Positions 46,103-57,629 of a DNA stretch of 64,000 nucleotides are shown here, one piece after another; position 1 is the stretch's first letter, and the number at the start of each line of letters is the position of its first letter. The DNA is from Mactromeris polynyma (Eukaryota > Mollusca > Bivalvia > Venerida > Mactridae). The notes beneath the pieces were generated by a model that was given only the letters and a program-made list of their open reading frames with translations, did not search any database and had not been told where the DNA came from. The stretch is taken from positions 6,177,748 through 6,241,747 of the forward strand of contig JASFXZ010000035.1 of NCBI GenBank assembly GCA_032209605.1, in the 5' to 3' direction. Made by a program: the position numbers and the translations under genes.

Positions 46103-49100
46103 GTAAGTATCTACTTTATCGTAGGGAAATAGGTTTATGGCAAGGGAACAAACTCTTACTCTCCAACGAAGGGAGCAAACTCAAACAGGAAAAATGTTTT
46201 ATACTATGAAAATCTTATTTACTGTGAAGGGAGGGAACTTGTACCATTCTAGAAAATATAATGCATCAATAAGATGCTTTTGTAGAAGAATTGCAATTCA
46301 GTTAGGGGTGAATGCCTGCATACCTTGTCAAATAAGCTTTATCACAGTGGAACAGAAATTTGACAGTAATTAACAGAAATTTTGCTTCATCTAAGGCTCA
46401 GAAATTAGTATATCTGTTTCTTTTACCTTTTTCTGCAATATGCTAGCTACAATACTTTTTGCACTGTCATGTATGTACATGTATTTGTTTTATTACCTTT
46501 GTGTTATAATTGTACTTTAGGGACCTTCTGTAAGTAACAACTGAAAAGAAAACAGATTTCAGGCTGTTGATATAGTCATGCTTATATTTATACAGGTTGT
46601 AGATATTGACACATTAGCATAACAACAGATCACTTTCTGTTTAATTAATTGATTGATTCATTGATTGATTGATGGATTGATTGATTGAAAGATTCATTCA
46701 TTTGTTCATTCATTTATTCGTTTGTTCATTCATTCATTACATTCTTTAATTATTTGATTGTCAATTTGTCAGTTGATTGAATCAAGTTATCTACCTTTCA
46801 TCAAATGACTGATTTATTGATCAACAATTTACTGATTTATTTATTAATGAAATTGATCAATTCATTCTAGTTATTTTTTATCACTAAATGACTGATTGAT
46901 TACTCAGTAAATTTACCCTGTTATTATGCTAATGTGTTGATATTTTCTTCTTCTGCACATTTTGAGTGTTTATTTATTTATCTAATGAAAACTAAAAACA
47001 GAAATCAATTGAGTCAAGTGTGTGTGACCACCAGGATTTCATTTAGCCAAGTTAAGTTAAACAATCTCTGTTACATAAAAATATACAGAGAAAACTAGAG
47101 GACACATTATGTAATTGGTATGTTTTAATTTTGATGTTGATATTCTTGTTGCTGTAGTTACTGATGGTAATGTACATTATTGAGTATTCTAATCAATTGA
47201 ATTACTGACTTTTATAATGGCAAATGCTACAAAAATTGGTCAACATTACTAAAACTCCATATCATTTGAGAGTATCTTTTAAAGTCAAATTTTGTTGCAA
47301 AATAGGTTACATCCATGTATGGTTATTCTATTGAGCTAAATTAACCTTTCTTAGTCAAAGCACATAGTTTCATTGTACAACATATTTGTAAATTTTCAAA
47401 ATGCATTTTAGAAGTACAAGATTTTAGTATACATGTTTATTACATCACAGCAGTCACAACAACCCCCCATGGATTCATACCTTAGTGACTGGGAAAAGGT
47501 GAATTTTCTAGCATCCATATATTTTATCATTGTCCAATCACATTGCATGATTTTGTATTTTTTCTCCCCCATACATAATGTTGTAGAAAGTATCACTGTA
47601 GTGTTGTACCCAGTTTTATATATTGAACTATAATTAGATAAATGTTACAATTTATTTATTTATTTGTGTCCTCATCCAAAGCACCTGAGACTTGTAATTA
47701 GTATAACTCGTCTGTACAATCATTGGAAATTTGAGTTGCTGTAAAAGGATTCACCACAGAGGACAGAAGCGGTATAATTTATATATACGTAGGAGATTCA
47801 TTACATCACTTGAAGCGACTTAATGAAATAAAATGTGGTGTAATTTTTGAATAAAGAGTGTTCTATTCAGAGCAACTCACTTTTGATGATGCAAAATTTG
47901 ACTGTTGTTCAGAGGTTGTTGTTCTAGAGAGTATAAAGTTGTAGTGAATCATGACTACATGGAAGTAGATTATTTTGTTGAAGAGAGGTCGTTGCTCAGG
48001 AGATGTCTGCACTGTCGAGGTTGCACTATACTTGGATTTCATGTTTTCTAGTTTAATGAAGTCTATTTTACTTTTCCATTTTTTCGTTTTAAAAACTTCA
48101 GTCAGAACTGTGTTATGCTCCACCATTACAAGATATCACATAAAGCTGCAAATTGTTTGAACCACTCTGACCGTGACATTCAAATTTGACCTTCATTAAG
48201 ACCTGCTCAAAATTGTTATGGCCTGTTTTATTAATCACAAATTTTCTTTTAAATCACATTGTTTATATTATTTTTATAAACACAATCATTTATTCCTTAG
48301 TTGTATATTAGTACATAACTAAAAGTGATATTCATCACACACATGCATACAAACTGAACATTTTGTAACTACAGATTAACTCAAATGCTATGTTTACATT
48401 AGTGTTTGATTGTTTATGTTATTGTAGAAATATAATCACATGTAGAAGTTTACAATCAGATTGTATACAGTTTTCTATTGTATTATTATATATGCCCAAT
48501 TTCTATTTATATTACAGTACATAAAATGCATGTTTAGTCTCCATCATCAGATGCTAATTATCTCTCATTATCAACTTTGGGTTATATATGACTACATTTT
48601 GTACTCATATATTATTAATGGGACATTTAATATTTGAATGGTAGTGAACATTTTTAAGAAATTTTGAACTACAAAATACTTTCTTGACTTCAATTGAAGA
48701 GTATCAGATTGTAGATTGTTACATGCAACTTCATTGGTCAACCGATGACTTATTACATTCATGAAAATAAGTTTTGATGTTCAATTATTCTAAAGTATAT
48801 ATAATGCAGAGATGGCAGTGTAAATGTCTGCGATTCTGAGGATGGGGTTAGGCTCTAAGAAGTTAATAATGTGGTTCCGGTGTGTGTGATTACTTTGATA
48901 AAAAAGTTCACATCCCTTATTTTTTTGTATAGGGTACATTTTCATTGTTTAATAAATCCTTCTCCATCATATAAAATGTATCAAATTTCAAATCAGATTT
49001 ATTAGCAATATTTGATAAGAGGAACCATGTTATAATATTTCTTTGCAATTTATACCACATACTGTACAAGTCTTTATACAAGCGACAATTGTTTCCATGA

Positions 49101-49818
49101 TAGTACATATGACTTCAAAGCTTTTCTGAAAAGTTGGCTTGCCATTCTTGATATACTGAAAATGTTAAGTGAAAGTATTATTGTCACAAATATAAAGGCT
49201 TACTATAATGCATGTTATGTATTTTGTCATAGTTACACAGAAATTTTGCATATTTTACAGGATAGAATGTATAAAGTCCTGAGAATAACATTAAAACCCA
49301 CTGAGTGAACAACTTGATTGTAAGACTATCCTACTAGTGAGACCACTGTCAAAAAGTCCCCAAAGTGGTCTTAATAGCAAGGTTTACTGTAGTCTACTTT
49401 GATCTCAGCTTGTTTAAATAGTTAAGCATTATAGTTTTACCTCTAATAAATAAACATTCACACATTGTAAGTAATGGTCTTAGTTAATTGTATTTGTCAG
49501 TGTACATGTTGTTCATTTTCTCCATAGAATGTGTTTATAAAATTAAAGCTTGGTGTTAAAGTGTAAAACAAACTTTGTCTTTGAAAAAATGAAACAATTT
49601 GTTGTGTGAAGAATTGCCCTTGTTGCAATTTAAGAATGGTTAGTATAGCAGACTATTTTCTTATTCCTGTTTCGCAGATATGAAATACAGTGTGTTTACT
49701 AGTATATAAATAACTTGCTGTTTACAAGTTTTGTCTTTGTTTTCATTTTATGGCTTTAGACTTTTAATGAAGCCTGGACATTCAGATCTTGACATTTACA
49801 TGACCTTGATATTTTCAG
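46103..49818 (+). other. Intron 8 (3.7 kb), no recognised gene
   Basis: AT-rich intron. It holds the tetranucleotide tract at about 46640-46760, and near 49300-49392 a probable remnant of the CAGTAAAACC MITE family (GTGGTCTTAATAGCAAGGTTTACTG). No exon is needed between 46102 and 49819 to keep the frame. Confidence 0.6.
46640..46760. repeat. Imperfect (ATTG)n / (ATTC)n tetranucleotide tract
   Basis: Runs of GATTGATTGATT change into CATTCATTTGTTCATTCATT within about 120 bp; scattered TTGATTGA and CTGATTGATT units continue to about 46900. Confidence 0.9.
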
Positions 49819-49901
49819 TATGACCTTGACCCAGACTGAGAAAGGTTATCCACCACCAATTGAACATATTGGACTTCCAAGCAAAATCAGAGAGGAGAAA
49901 G
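49819..49901 (+). CDS. MYCBPAP: MYCBPAP exon 9
   Basis: Acceptor ATATTTTCAG at 49818, donor AAAG|GTAAAG at 49901; phases 2 in, 1 out. Encodes MTLTQTEKGYPPPIEHIGLP then SKIREEKG. It aligns with MTKTKTQRG...PITHIRKP in human MYCBPAP. Confidence 0.92.
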
Positions 49902-50629
49902 GTAAAGTCTTACTATAATTACTGTGTTTATAATAGACAAATGCCCAACCAAAGATATAAACATACTGATTATTGCCTTGATGCAGTTCTTGTTGTGATG
50001 ATGAGAGAGATTTTCCCTCATGTACTTGGAGTGGTCTGTGTAAAGCATCAAAATACACAGGGCTGTATCTAGTTTCCTGGAAATGGGGTGTAGGAAGGGT
50101 TTGGGATGGTGTTTTGCCTCCTGGGAGGCGGAGCTTTCCTGAAATGTCATCTATTTTGATGGGTTAAGGTGCATTCTTGCAGATTCTTATGAAATGAACA
50201 AAATCTGAAAGCATTACTTCAGTTAACTTACATATAATGCATTAATCTTTGCAAACATGATACTTTGCAGTTCCAATTGCTTAATGAATGGAGATCAGGT
50301 CATTGTCAATTTCCCTCTTCTTTGCCATTGACTCCACTAAATAATTCTTGTTTAATGCCTAGTATAAGTGTTAAGACAAAACAAGTCTGTCTCACTCTTT
50401 ATTTATTTACGTATATGCTAGATTTGGACATGTCCCGCAAAATGTATTGCAGGTAAACTGACAGTATTATAAATATTAACATGCTCTACATAGCAAAACC
50501 TTCTTGTTGTATCCAGGGATGAAATGATGCCATTCTAAATTGTGTACATTTTATGCAAAATTTAAAGACATAATATGATACATTGATTGCTTCGACCTTT
50601 GCAAAGGTTATATGATCACTCAGTTTGAA

Positions 50630-50895
50630 ACAGCCGCGGCCATGGTCCAGTGGTTAGTGCGCTGGATTGTAACCCAGCGATCTGGGTTCGATTCCCGGTC
50701 GCGGCAGGTCATACCCTTCCATGAAAATTTGACAAAATGTCGATTTTCCTCCACATGTGGAGAAGTTGCCGGCTCCTTGTGGAAGGGTAAGTTAGTACTG
50801 GTAAGAATTCAGTCCAGGAACAACTGGTTAGGTGAACCGGCCGCCGTATATAACTGTAATATCGTTGAGAAAAAGCGTTAAACCCGATGAAACAT
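50630..50895 (+). mobile_element. tRNA-derived SINE in intron 9 with intact A and B boxes
   Basis: The head begins GCCGCGGCCATGGTCCAGTG and ends GATTCCCGGTCGCGGCA. The first and last seven bases pair as an acceptor stem. TGGTCCAGTGG is an A-box and GGTTCGATTCC a perfect B-box. The anticodon arm is irregular (8-base loop) and there is no CCA or terminator, so this is a SINE rather than a tRNA gene. The body runs about 190 bp and ends near AAAAAGCGTTAAACCC, a tail style common in molluscan SINEs. It lies about 45 bp before the exon 10 acceptor. The 89-codon frame over it is spurious. Confidence 0.85.
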
Positions 50896-50938
50896 CCGTT
50901 TGAAACAAATCTAACCATTACTTGTGTTATCATTGTAG

Positions 50939-51060
50939 GTTGGCACTGGGCTCCCACACATACTCGACCTATGCATTATCCATGGCATAAATCATCTTAT
51001 CTAGAACAACGGAAGAAGCAACTTAATAAATATGAGGAAGAGTTGGATCCCCATAAACCA
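50939..51060 (+). CDS. MYCBPAP: MYCBPAP exon 10
   Basis: Acceptor TCATTGTAG at 50938, donor ACCA|GTATGT at 51060; phases 1 in, 0 out. Encodes WHWAPTHTRPMHYPWHKSSY then LEQRKKQLNKYEEELDPHKP. The SSYLEQRKKQLNKYEEELD region aligns with SLFLIYRRKELQRIMEELD of human MYCBPAP. Confidence 0.93.
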
Positions 51061-51146
51061 GTATGTATCCTTCTATTATATGAGCACATACTTGACAAAA
51101 CCTGTATTAGTGACCTCGGTTATGGCATTGAGTATTTCCCAATGAC

Positions 51147-52010
51147 AGTTTTGATGTCACAAACTAGGCACTGTCTCGGAAGTTTTGATGTCACAAACTA
51201 GGCACTGTCTCAGAAGTTTTGATGGTACAAACTAGGCACTGTCTCAGAAGTTTTGATGGCACAAACTAGGCACTGTCTCGGAAGTTTTGATGTCACAAAC
51301 TAGGCACTGTCTCGGAAGTTTTGATGGCACAAACTAGGCACTGTCTCGGAAGTTTTGATGTCACAAACTAGGCACTGTCTCGGAAGTTTTGATGGCACAA
51401 ACTAAGCACTGTCTCGGAAGTTTTGATGGCACAAACTAAGCACTGTCTCAGAAGTTTTGATGTCACAAACTAAGGCACTGTCTCAGAAGTTTTGATGGCA
51501 CAAACTAGGCACTGTCTCGGAAGTTTGGATGTCACAAACTAGGCACTGTCTCAGAAGTTTTGATGGCACAAACTAGGCACTGTCTCGGAAGTTTGGATGT
51601 CACAAACTAGGCACTGTCTCGGAAGTTTTGATGGCACAAACTAGGCACTGTCTCGGAAGTTTGGATGTCACAAACTAGGCACTGTCTCGGAAGTTTTGAT
51701 GTCAAAAACTAGGCACTGTCTCGGACGTTTGGATGGCACAAACTAGGCACTGTCTCGGAAGTTTTGATGTCACAAACTAGGCACTGTCACGGAAGTTTTG
51801 ATGTCACAAACTAGAGGCACTGTCTCGGAGGTTTTGATGTCACAAACTAGGCACTGTCTCAGAAGTTTGGTGTCACAAACTAGGCACTGTCTCGGAAGTT
51901 TGGATGTCACAAACTAGGCACTGTCTCGGAAGTTTTGATGTCACAAACTAGGCACTGTCTCGGAAGTTTGGATGTCACAAACTAGACACTGTCTCAGAAG
52001 TTTTGATGGC
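51147..52010. repeat. 34-bp minisatellite in intron 10, about 25 copies
   Basis: The unit GATGTCACAAACTAGGCACT plus GTCTCGGAAGTTTT repeats in tandem. Variants are GTC/GGC before ACAAAC, TCGG/TCAG and TTTTGATG/TTTGGATG, with occasional 1-2 base insertions. It begins only about 87 bp after the exon 10 donor. Alternating GTC and GGC units suggest that two-unit blocks were duplicated. Confidence 0.96.
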
Positions 52011-52804
52011 TTAATTTTGATTTATAGAGTTAAATGAATGTTAAAATGTTAATAAATGTTATGTAATTTTTTTTTCTATTTTGAGAACAGAAGATTTTTT
52101 TAGGAATTAATGATACATTTACAGTTGAGTAAAGTGTTTCAGAGGCTGCATCAGTTTGCAGTGTACTTTTGTATTTTGTCTTCAACATTAGATCGCTATA
52201 AATAGAAGAGTAGTTTGATTTTAATATTTTTGGTATTTATTGAAACTGTAAAAGTATATCTGTTAGACAATGTAAAAATCTGAAAATGGATTTATTGGTC
52301 ACTAATACAGGTTTTCTCATGCAACAGGTCATATACATGTATGTTAAGATGATATTTCATGTATCATTTACATAAGTTACATGTTAAACTGTCCAGCTGT
52401 TTTATCAGCAATAATATTCAATTGCCAGTGAAAGTAATAATAATGTATTTTGCCTAGAAGTTCTTTATGAGCCATGGTAAAAGTAATAGTGTATTGTGTC
52501 TTATATCACCAGACAAAAGATTTGAACCCTGGAATGAGTTTAGATCTGGTGTAATTATCTCTGAAGTTAATCTTCGTCAATCAATTTGCAAGGAATAGTT
52601 GTTGAAATGTCTTGCAGAGATTATATGTTTGTTTGCTTTATTATACAAGGTTGTACTGATTAAATGATTCTCATAAAATGCCATTCATTGACAAAGTTGT
52701 GAAGCATTTCAGTCATAGTCTGCATGATATAAATACTGAACATTATGCTTGCTGTATGTCAAGTAGGTTTGGAAAATTGAATAAATTTCTGTTATGTTTT
52801 ATAG
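52011..52804 (+). other. Rest of intron 10, no recognised gene
   Basis: AT-rich, ends at the acceptor TTTTATAG (52804). Nothing else recognised. Confidence 0.55.
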
Positions 52805-52959
52805 GAATTTGATGGTTTGGAGGTGATCGGAACAGCCAATCCATTTTTGGGAGGGGAGGGTGATATGACTCAAAGTTCATCACAAATATTACTTGATATG
52901 GAAAGACAACCTGTCACTGAATTGGAGATGCTAGACGAAGATGATCAGGAATTCACAAG
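52805..52959 (+). CDS. MYCBPAP: MYCBPAP exon 11
   Basis: Acceptor TTTTATAG at 52804, donor CAAG|GTAAGT at 52959; phases 0 in, 2 out. Encodes EFDGLEVIGTANPFLGGEGD, a Ser/Gln-rich linker, and ELEMLDEDDQEFTR, an acidic stretch. DGLEVIG matches DGLEVVG of human MYCBPAP. Confidence 0.94.
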
Positions 52960-53504
52960 GTAAGTAGAGCTAATGTGTAATAATGGTAGGAGTGTAATGA
53001 CACTCCACAACTTCAGCCCCTTGTCTGATGTCTAGGACAAGTAAATCACATTTCGGACAACAGGTTTTTGTATGGTGCTTTTCTGAATTGGCCTGTATAG
53101 TTTTCTAGATTGGGTCATAGGAGAAAGTCCTGTAATATATTTCATGCCTTAGGGTCTGAAAAACAATTTCAATGTTTGGCAAGCAGATTTTTCTTGCTCT
53201 CTTGTCTAAATAAATGAGTGATTTCCAAAGTCTACAATTCAGACTGCAATGATGATGATAACAATTGCAGCATGAGTGGCCTCAGTAACATGACCTAACT
53301 ATTGATCAAAGTCATCACCTTCAGTGACTAGTCAAGTTAATTTTAAAAGAGAATGTTTTGCGTAAGCATTACACATGAGCACTCTGCCATTGAGCCCTAT
53401 ATTCACTGCTGTCTTTTCTTATGAAAAATGCTTCACAATGCTTTTTTCATATTTCATCAGTTAAATGTGCAATAGTATACATTTCATTTTGTTCATACTT
53501 TCAG
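52960..53504 (+). other. Intron 11, no recognised gene
   Basis: AT-rich intron ending at CATACTTTCAG (53504). No repeat recognised. Confidence 0.55.
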
Positions 53505-53724
53505 TGAGAATCCTACAAGGACAGATAGCAACCCTACTCCAGTATTTGGACCATCCATTCAGTTTGCTGGTCAAGCTGCTCGCTGGACAGGGGACAGCTA
53601 TAGTTTTAAGGATCAAGTTGGAATTGAGGCTAGAGTCAATTTTGAGACATTTTCTGGGGAAAGAGTTACCAGTTATCTGACTATTATCAACAATGGAACA
53701 ACATCTGTTTATTATGACTGGAAG
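53505..53724 (+). CDS. MYCBPAP: MYCBPAP exon 12 (start of the ASH/MSP-like domain)
   Basis: Acceptor ACTTTCAG at 53504, donor GAAG|GTAAGT at 53724; phases 2 in, 0 out. Encodes NPTPVFGPSIQFAGQAARWT, then DQVGIEARVNFETFSGERVT, then SYLTIINNGTTSVYYDWK. The pattern L-hydrophobic-NNGTTSVYYDW is typical of the first strands of an ASH/MSP-type beta-sandwich as in hydin-like ciliary proteins. It closely matches ELTVVNNGTVAIWYDW in human MYCBPAP. Confidence 0.96.
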
Positions 53725-54230
53725 GTAAGTTCTTTCACATGAATGAGGTGATCTAAATGTGTTTTAATTGATTAACAGTTTTTAGAACTGATAGTTGATT
53801 TACTTACTGTCTTTTTTTCTGGTGGTTAATGGGGTATAAAATTATGATCTGCTATTTCATTAGTATTAGTAACAATTCATGAAATACTTATGATGGTATT
53901 GCGCATATCAAGTATAACTGTTTCAGTTGATATTTCTTGTTTGAGATAACAACTTCCTAAGGCAGCCTGTTTCAAAATACCATTGAACTTTCTACAAGCC
54001 TGTTCTAAAAGAAAGAACAAACTGGATTTGTGTGGTAGGTATGTCAAATCAGCAATAAAATCATTTTTACCCAGGGCCACAACTTTGAAATTGCAGTTTA
54101 GATGTTAAAATTACATATCACACTAGTACCAACCTGTCACCTATGTATCATATTATTATATTTTTGATAATGCTATAATCTCTATATACCTGATCCATGG
54201 GATACCATCTACATATACTTTCTCTTTCAG
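53725..54230 (+). other. Intron 12, no recognised gene
   Basis: AT-rich intron ending in the pyrimidine-rich acceptor CTTTCTCTTTCAG (54230). Confidence 0.55.
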
Positions 54231-54491
54231 AAAAAACCTAAAGAGAATCCCTTTGATTTGGCACAAGCCAATGTGCAGAGATTTTACTTCAACAACAGTA
54301 GTGGCGTGATACTTCCAGGAGAAACAATGAAGTTTCCATTTGTCTTCAAGTCTCCCAATGCTGGAGTCTTCCAAGAGCAATGGAAGTTTGAGACAAGACC
54401 TGTTGTGTGTGGTGGGGCTGACTTGATCGTCACATTGAGAGGTATAGCATTTGCTGAGGACAAATACAAGGGACAACGTTTGAAACTTGAA
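54231..54491 (+). CDS. MYCBPAP: MYCBPAP exon 13 (rest of the ASH/MSP-like domain)
   Basis: Acceptor TCTCTTTCAG at 54230, donor TGAA|GTAAGA at 54491; phase 0 at both ends, 87 codons. Encodes the most conserved part of the protein: NVQRFYFNNSSGVILPGETM, FPFVFKSPNAGVFQEQWKFE, then a strand ending LIVTLRGIAFAEDKY. Human MYCBPAP has RMQRFYFDNREGVILPGE here. VILPGE and F-x-F-K-S-x-x-A-G-V-F are the family's strongest signatures. The domain probably docks the protein in the axoneme. Confidence 0.97.
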
Positions 54492-55072
54492 GTAAGAATA
54501 ATTAGTGAATTTTATATTTTTAGTACTGGCCAATGTGAAGTTAACAGATAAACTGAGCTGTTGACTTATTCTGTTGGAAGTGTAAGGATATATTTGTTTT
54601 TGTCAGACAGTTGAAACATTTCCAAACGCCATCATTAAAATAACTAAGATACATCCCTTAGTGACATTGCTTAACTACAAACTTTGTGTCTAGGGTATCT
54701 ACATTGCGTAACATATAGAATGGGGATCAGATGATAATTAAACTTCGTTTTAAATGAGGATTTACAGTTCAATGCTAACATTCTACACTCGGATGTGAAA
54801 TTATGCTCTTTTATGGTCTTTATTGCAATCAAACATCTTACCTGATAAAGGAATCGAATCTATCACACACCCTCTTCAAAATTTCCTGTTTCATCTTCTC
54901 AGCTTCAGAAAATTTGCCAAATCCAGTCAGATTGTCACTTTCTGTTTAATGCCCAAAATTCAAATCTGATGATTTTATTGCATGAGAGAGACGATAAACA
55001 TTTTGATGTATCACCTATTTCTTGAAAGTTTTGATAAAATATTGAATGGAATATTTATATCATTTCAAACAG
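54492..55072 (+). other. Intron 13, no recognised gene
   Basis: AT-rich intron ending at CATTTCAAACAG (55072). No repeat recognised. Confidence 0.55.
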
Positions 55073-55219
55073 TCGGAGTTACAGAAGAAGGAAGCTGATC
55101 AGATGATGCGTCATATTCTAGAGGAGATCATTGGTGGGATGAGAACACCAGAGAGACCGTCCAGTCCTATAGATGCTTATATCACTGAGGAAGAAATCTT
55201 CCAGAGATGTAATCCTAAG
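55073..55219 (+). CDS. MYCBPAP: MYCBPAP exon 14
   Basis: Acceptor TTCAAACAG at 55072, donor TAAG|GTAATG at 55219; phase 0 at both ends. Encodes SELQKKEADQMMRHILEEII, GGMRTPERPSSPIDAYITEE and EIFQRCNPK. It matches LLMGVLTPERTPSPVDAYLTEEDLF of human MYCBPAP almost residue for residue. Confidence 0.96.
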
Positions 55220-55340
55220 GTAATGCTTTCAGATGTGGCTGGACTGTTTATGTGATATTTATGAATATTTTGAAAATTGTGTTCCTTCATAAGATCTGAA
55301 TGTATAGATATTCATACAGCCAATGTAATATATAGAGATA

Positions 55341-55526
55341 CAGTCAAACCCCAATAATAAGACAATCGTTGGGACCATTGAAAACTAGTCTTCTTATTGA
55401 GATGGTCTTAATATTATATAATATAGCTTGAATTACGAGCGTAACGATGAAAGTGGACTTGAAAAGAGTGTTCTTAATTTTGAGGTGGTCTTATTATTGA
55501 GGTGGTGTTTAAGTGAGATTTTACTG
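55341..55526 (+). mobile_element. Tc1/mariner-like MITE (CAGTAAAGCCTC family) in intron 14
   Basis: 186 bp. TA flanks, left end CAGTCAAACCCCAATAATAA, right end GTGAGATTTTACTG. The inner GACTTGAAAAGAGTGTTCTT region matches the 23193 and 42900 copies. Confidence 0.85.
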
Positions 55527-55807
55527 TAATCATATATAGTGACTTTATATCCATGTAGAGTTTTGTATCATTTTGTAATCATGAAAGGAGTTCATCAATT
55601 TTATGAATAACCCTTGTATATGCATGCCAAAAATTTCTTTCATAGCAAAATTCCTAGTGGTTATGTCTTCAGTTAATTCAGAGCTATGACAAGATTTAAA
55701 GATGTGGTTGCAATGGTTGTTAATGGTATACTGGTAAGATTTCTTTGCTTCCGTGTTTATCTCAACTCTATCAGCCTTGCTTGAATATATATTCAATTGT
55801 ATTTCAG

Positions 55808-55921
55808 TTACATTATCATCATGATGCTGTACAAGAGCTGAAACTGTTGCATCTAGAGTTAGTTCCCCCTGAAGAACGAGATGGTAGAACTTGGGATCTG
55901 TCTGTGGATGACCTCAAAGAT
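55808..55921 (+). CDS. MYCBPAP: MYCBPAP exon 15
   Basis: Acceptor GTATTTCAG at 55807, donor AGAT|GTAAGA at 55921; phase 0 at both ends. Encodes LHYHHDAVQELKLLHLELVP then PEERDGRTWDLSVDDLKD. It aligns with PLHYEHQVVQSLHQLW and, across a region deleted here, LLEWNLCLEDFR of human MYCBPAP. Confidence 0.93.
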
Positions 55922-55949
55922 GTAAGAATGATTCTTGTGTTCTTTGATA

Positions 55950-56113
55950 CAGTCATATCTTATTATAACAGATAAATGTGATCCTTACTCTTATGTTATT
56001 GGATTGAATAATATCCATGGTACAATGTATTGGTTCTTTACCGTCAGATTTGTGTTGTTAAACGAATATTCATATTCCGTTGTAATGAATGTCTGTGTAA
56101 TGAGAGTTGACTG
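55950..56113. mobile_element. Tc1/mariner-like MITE in intron 15
   Basis: 164 bp, TA on both sides. Left end CAGTCATATCTTATTATAAC, right end TAATGAGAGTTGACTG. It begins 28 bp after the exon 15 donor. The termini are related to the 38791 copy. Confidence 0.6.
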
Positions 56114-56200
56114 TATTTGGGATAGGGGTTAAATTTTGAAAACACAGCGTTCCATTGAAGAGTTTTTGTCATTTTTTTGTTTGTCTGTAATAAATGAAGT

Positions 56201-56356
56201 AAGGCCACCCTTAAAAAAAATTTGTTTGCAGTTAAGACCCGTAAAATTAACAGTTGGTAGGTTGGTAGTTTTTTTTTGTTTAGTACTGTTTAGGACCGAA
56301 AAAATAATAAACTGAGATGGTAACCCACAAACAAACAATTTTTTAAGGATGGCCTT
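56201..56356. mobile_element. 156-bp MITE with AAGGCCACCCTT terminal inverted repeats
   Basis: Left end AAGGCCACCCTTAAAAAAAA then TTTGTTTGC; right end CAAACAATTTTTTAAGGATG then GCCTT. The arms pair for about 26 bp with few mismatches. It has AT-rich flanks (GAAGT / ATTTA). It is not of the CAGT-ended families. Confidence 0.75.
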
Positions 56357-56509
56357 ATTTATTAGCAGGAGTGTGACTCTTGTGTATTTCTCAGATACTC
56401 ATTCTATTAGTAAAAAATAATTTTCAAGGTTAAATAGCCTTGAACGAACTGTGTGTCCTTGCCAACAAAATTGCAAAATGTTGATACTCAATGTTTTAAT
56501 TTTTATCAG

Positions 56510-56634
56510 GAAATCTTGGAGATGGATGATGATGATGAAAAGAAGGAACCATCATTACATCAACTCAATGCTTGTGTCTCTAAGATGTCATTTGTTCCTC
56601 AGAAACCTGTACATAAACAACTATACAAAGCTGG
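56510..56634 (+). CDS. MYCBPAP: MYCBPAP exon 16
   Basis: Acceptor TTTTTATCAG at 56509, donor CTGG|GTAAGA at 56634; phases 0 in, 2 out. Encodes EILEMDDDDEKKEPSLHQLN then ACVSKMSFVPQKPVHKQLYK. A short acidic run DDDDE sits at residues 637-641. It aligns with the RLNKAALELCQKPRPLQSNLLHQ region in position. Confidence 0.92.
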
Positions 56635-57519
56635 GTAAGAGTTATAAACAAGAAAGTCTGTCCATATAATGTCTGGCCCGGGATAAAACAGATACTTGTA
56701 CTCAGCACTCAAATCATACAATTTACTTTTCTTAGTCTGATAGTATAAAATGCTTGAAAATGTCAAATGAGGGCTGAATATTCTTGATGGTGTATTTTCT
56801 TTGAAATTTTAGGATAATTATGAGATTTGTTGGTAATTATTGGGTTTGAGTGTCACTCTCAAATCTCAAGACTTAATAATTACTCCCAGATCTCATATAG
56901 CACTCAATTTTCTAAGAAAAGGGGACACAAATAAATTCTGCACTCAATTTACATTATCATATATTTAGAAACTCAGTATGAGTCACTATCAGACTAGTAA
57001 GAGGAAAGTGTGAGATTTAAGTGCTGGCCCCTGATGTAGGTATCCGTTATAATCCCAGGCCCTGATGGTGGTATACAATGGTACAGCCATCCAATCAGTT
57101 AGATGTATAAAATCTATGACAAGCTTATTGGTTTGATTATACAACATCGTGTTTAATGAATTAAGAGATTCCAGTCAATATGTTACCTTATGTCCGATTT
57201 GAAGTTCTGAAAAAATTGAGTATGATCAACTGTGGAATGGTTAATGGGGGACAAGCTCTTGGCTACAAATAGCTGATTGGTTCACTGAAATTTCTAACTG
57301 CAGGATTCCATGGGAAAACCCATACATATTATATAGCTATCTGTAGTTTCATTAGAGATAATATTGCTTGCAGTTTGATTAGTTACTTCATAAAAATGGT
57401 AATGATAGGCAGTTGCCTTCCTGAAGATTTGTATTTCAGATTGTTTCCTTAAAAATATTTCATGTGGATGACAGAGCTATTTTGTCTATTTTTGACTGGT
57501 TTACATATTTTCATTTCAG
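56635..57519 (+). other. Intron 16, no recognised gene
   Basis: AT-rich intron ending at ATTTTCATTTCAG (57519). No repeat recognised. Confidence 0.55.
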
Positions 57520-57629
57520 ATACCAGTTACTGGTAGAGGCTGTAGATGAAATGGTGAGTCAGTCTGTTGTCGTTAGACAAGTGATGGGTTTACCTGAAAA
57601 AGACTTTGAGGATTTTGCCGATGATACAA
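57520..57629 (+). CDS. MYCBPAP: MYCBPAP exon 17
   Basis: Acceptor TCATTTCAG at 57519, donor ACAA|GTAAGT at 57629; phases 2 in, 1 out. Encodes YQLLVEAVDEMVSQSVVVRQ then VMGLPEKDFEDFADDT. VMGLPEKD matches VLGLPEKE of human MYCBPAP. An in-exon GTGAGT (57552) is a strong-looking but unused donor. Confidence 0.94.

Noticed and set aside
50630..50704. Functional tRNA gene
   Set aside because: Irregular anticodon arm, no terminator run, and a SINE body follows directly.
50612..50881. 89-codon frame
   Set aside because: Covers the tRNA-derived SINE in intron 9.
54156..54533. Minus-strand 125-codon frame
   Set aside because: Shadow of MYCBPAP exon 13, which has clear family identity on the + strand.
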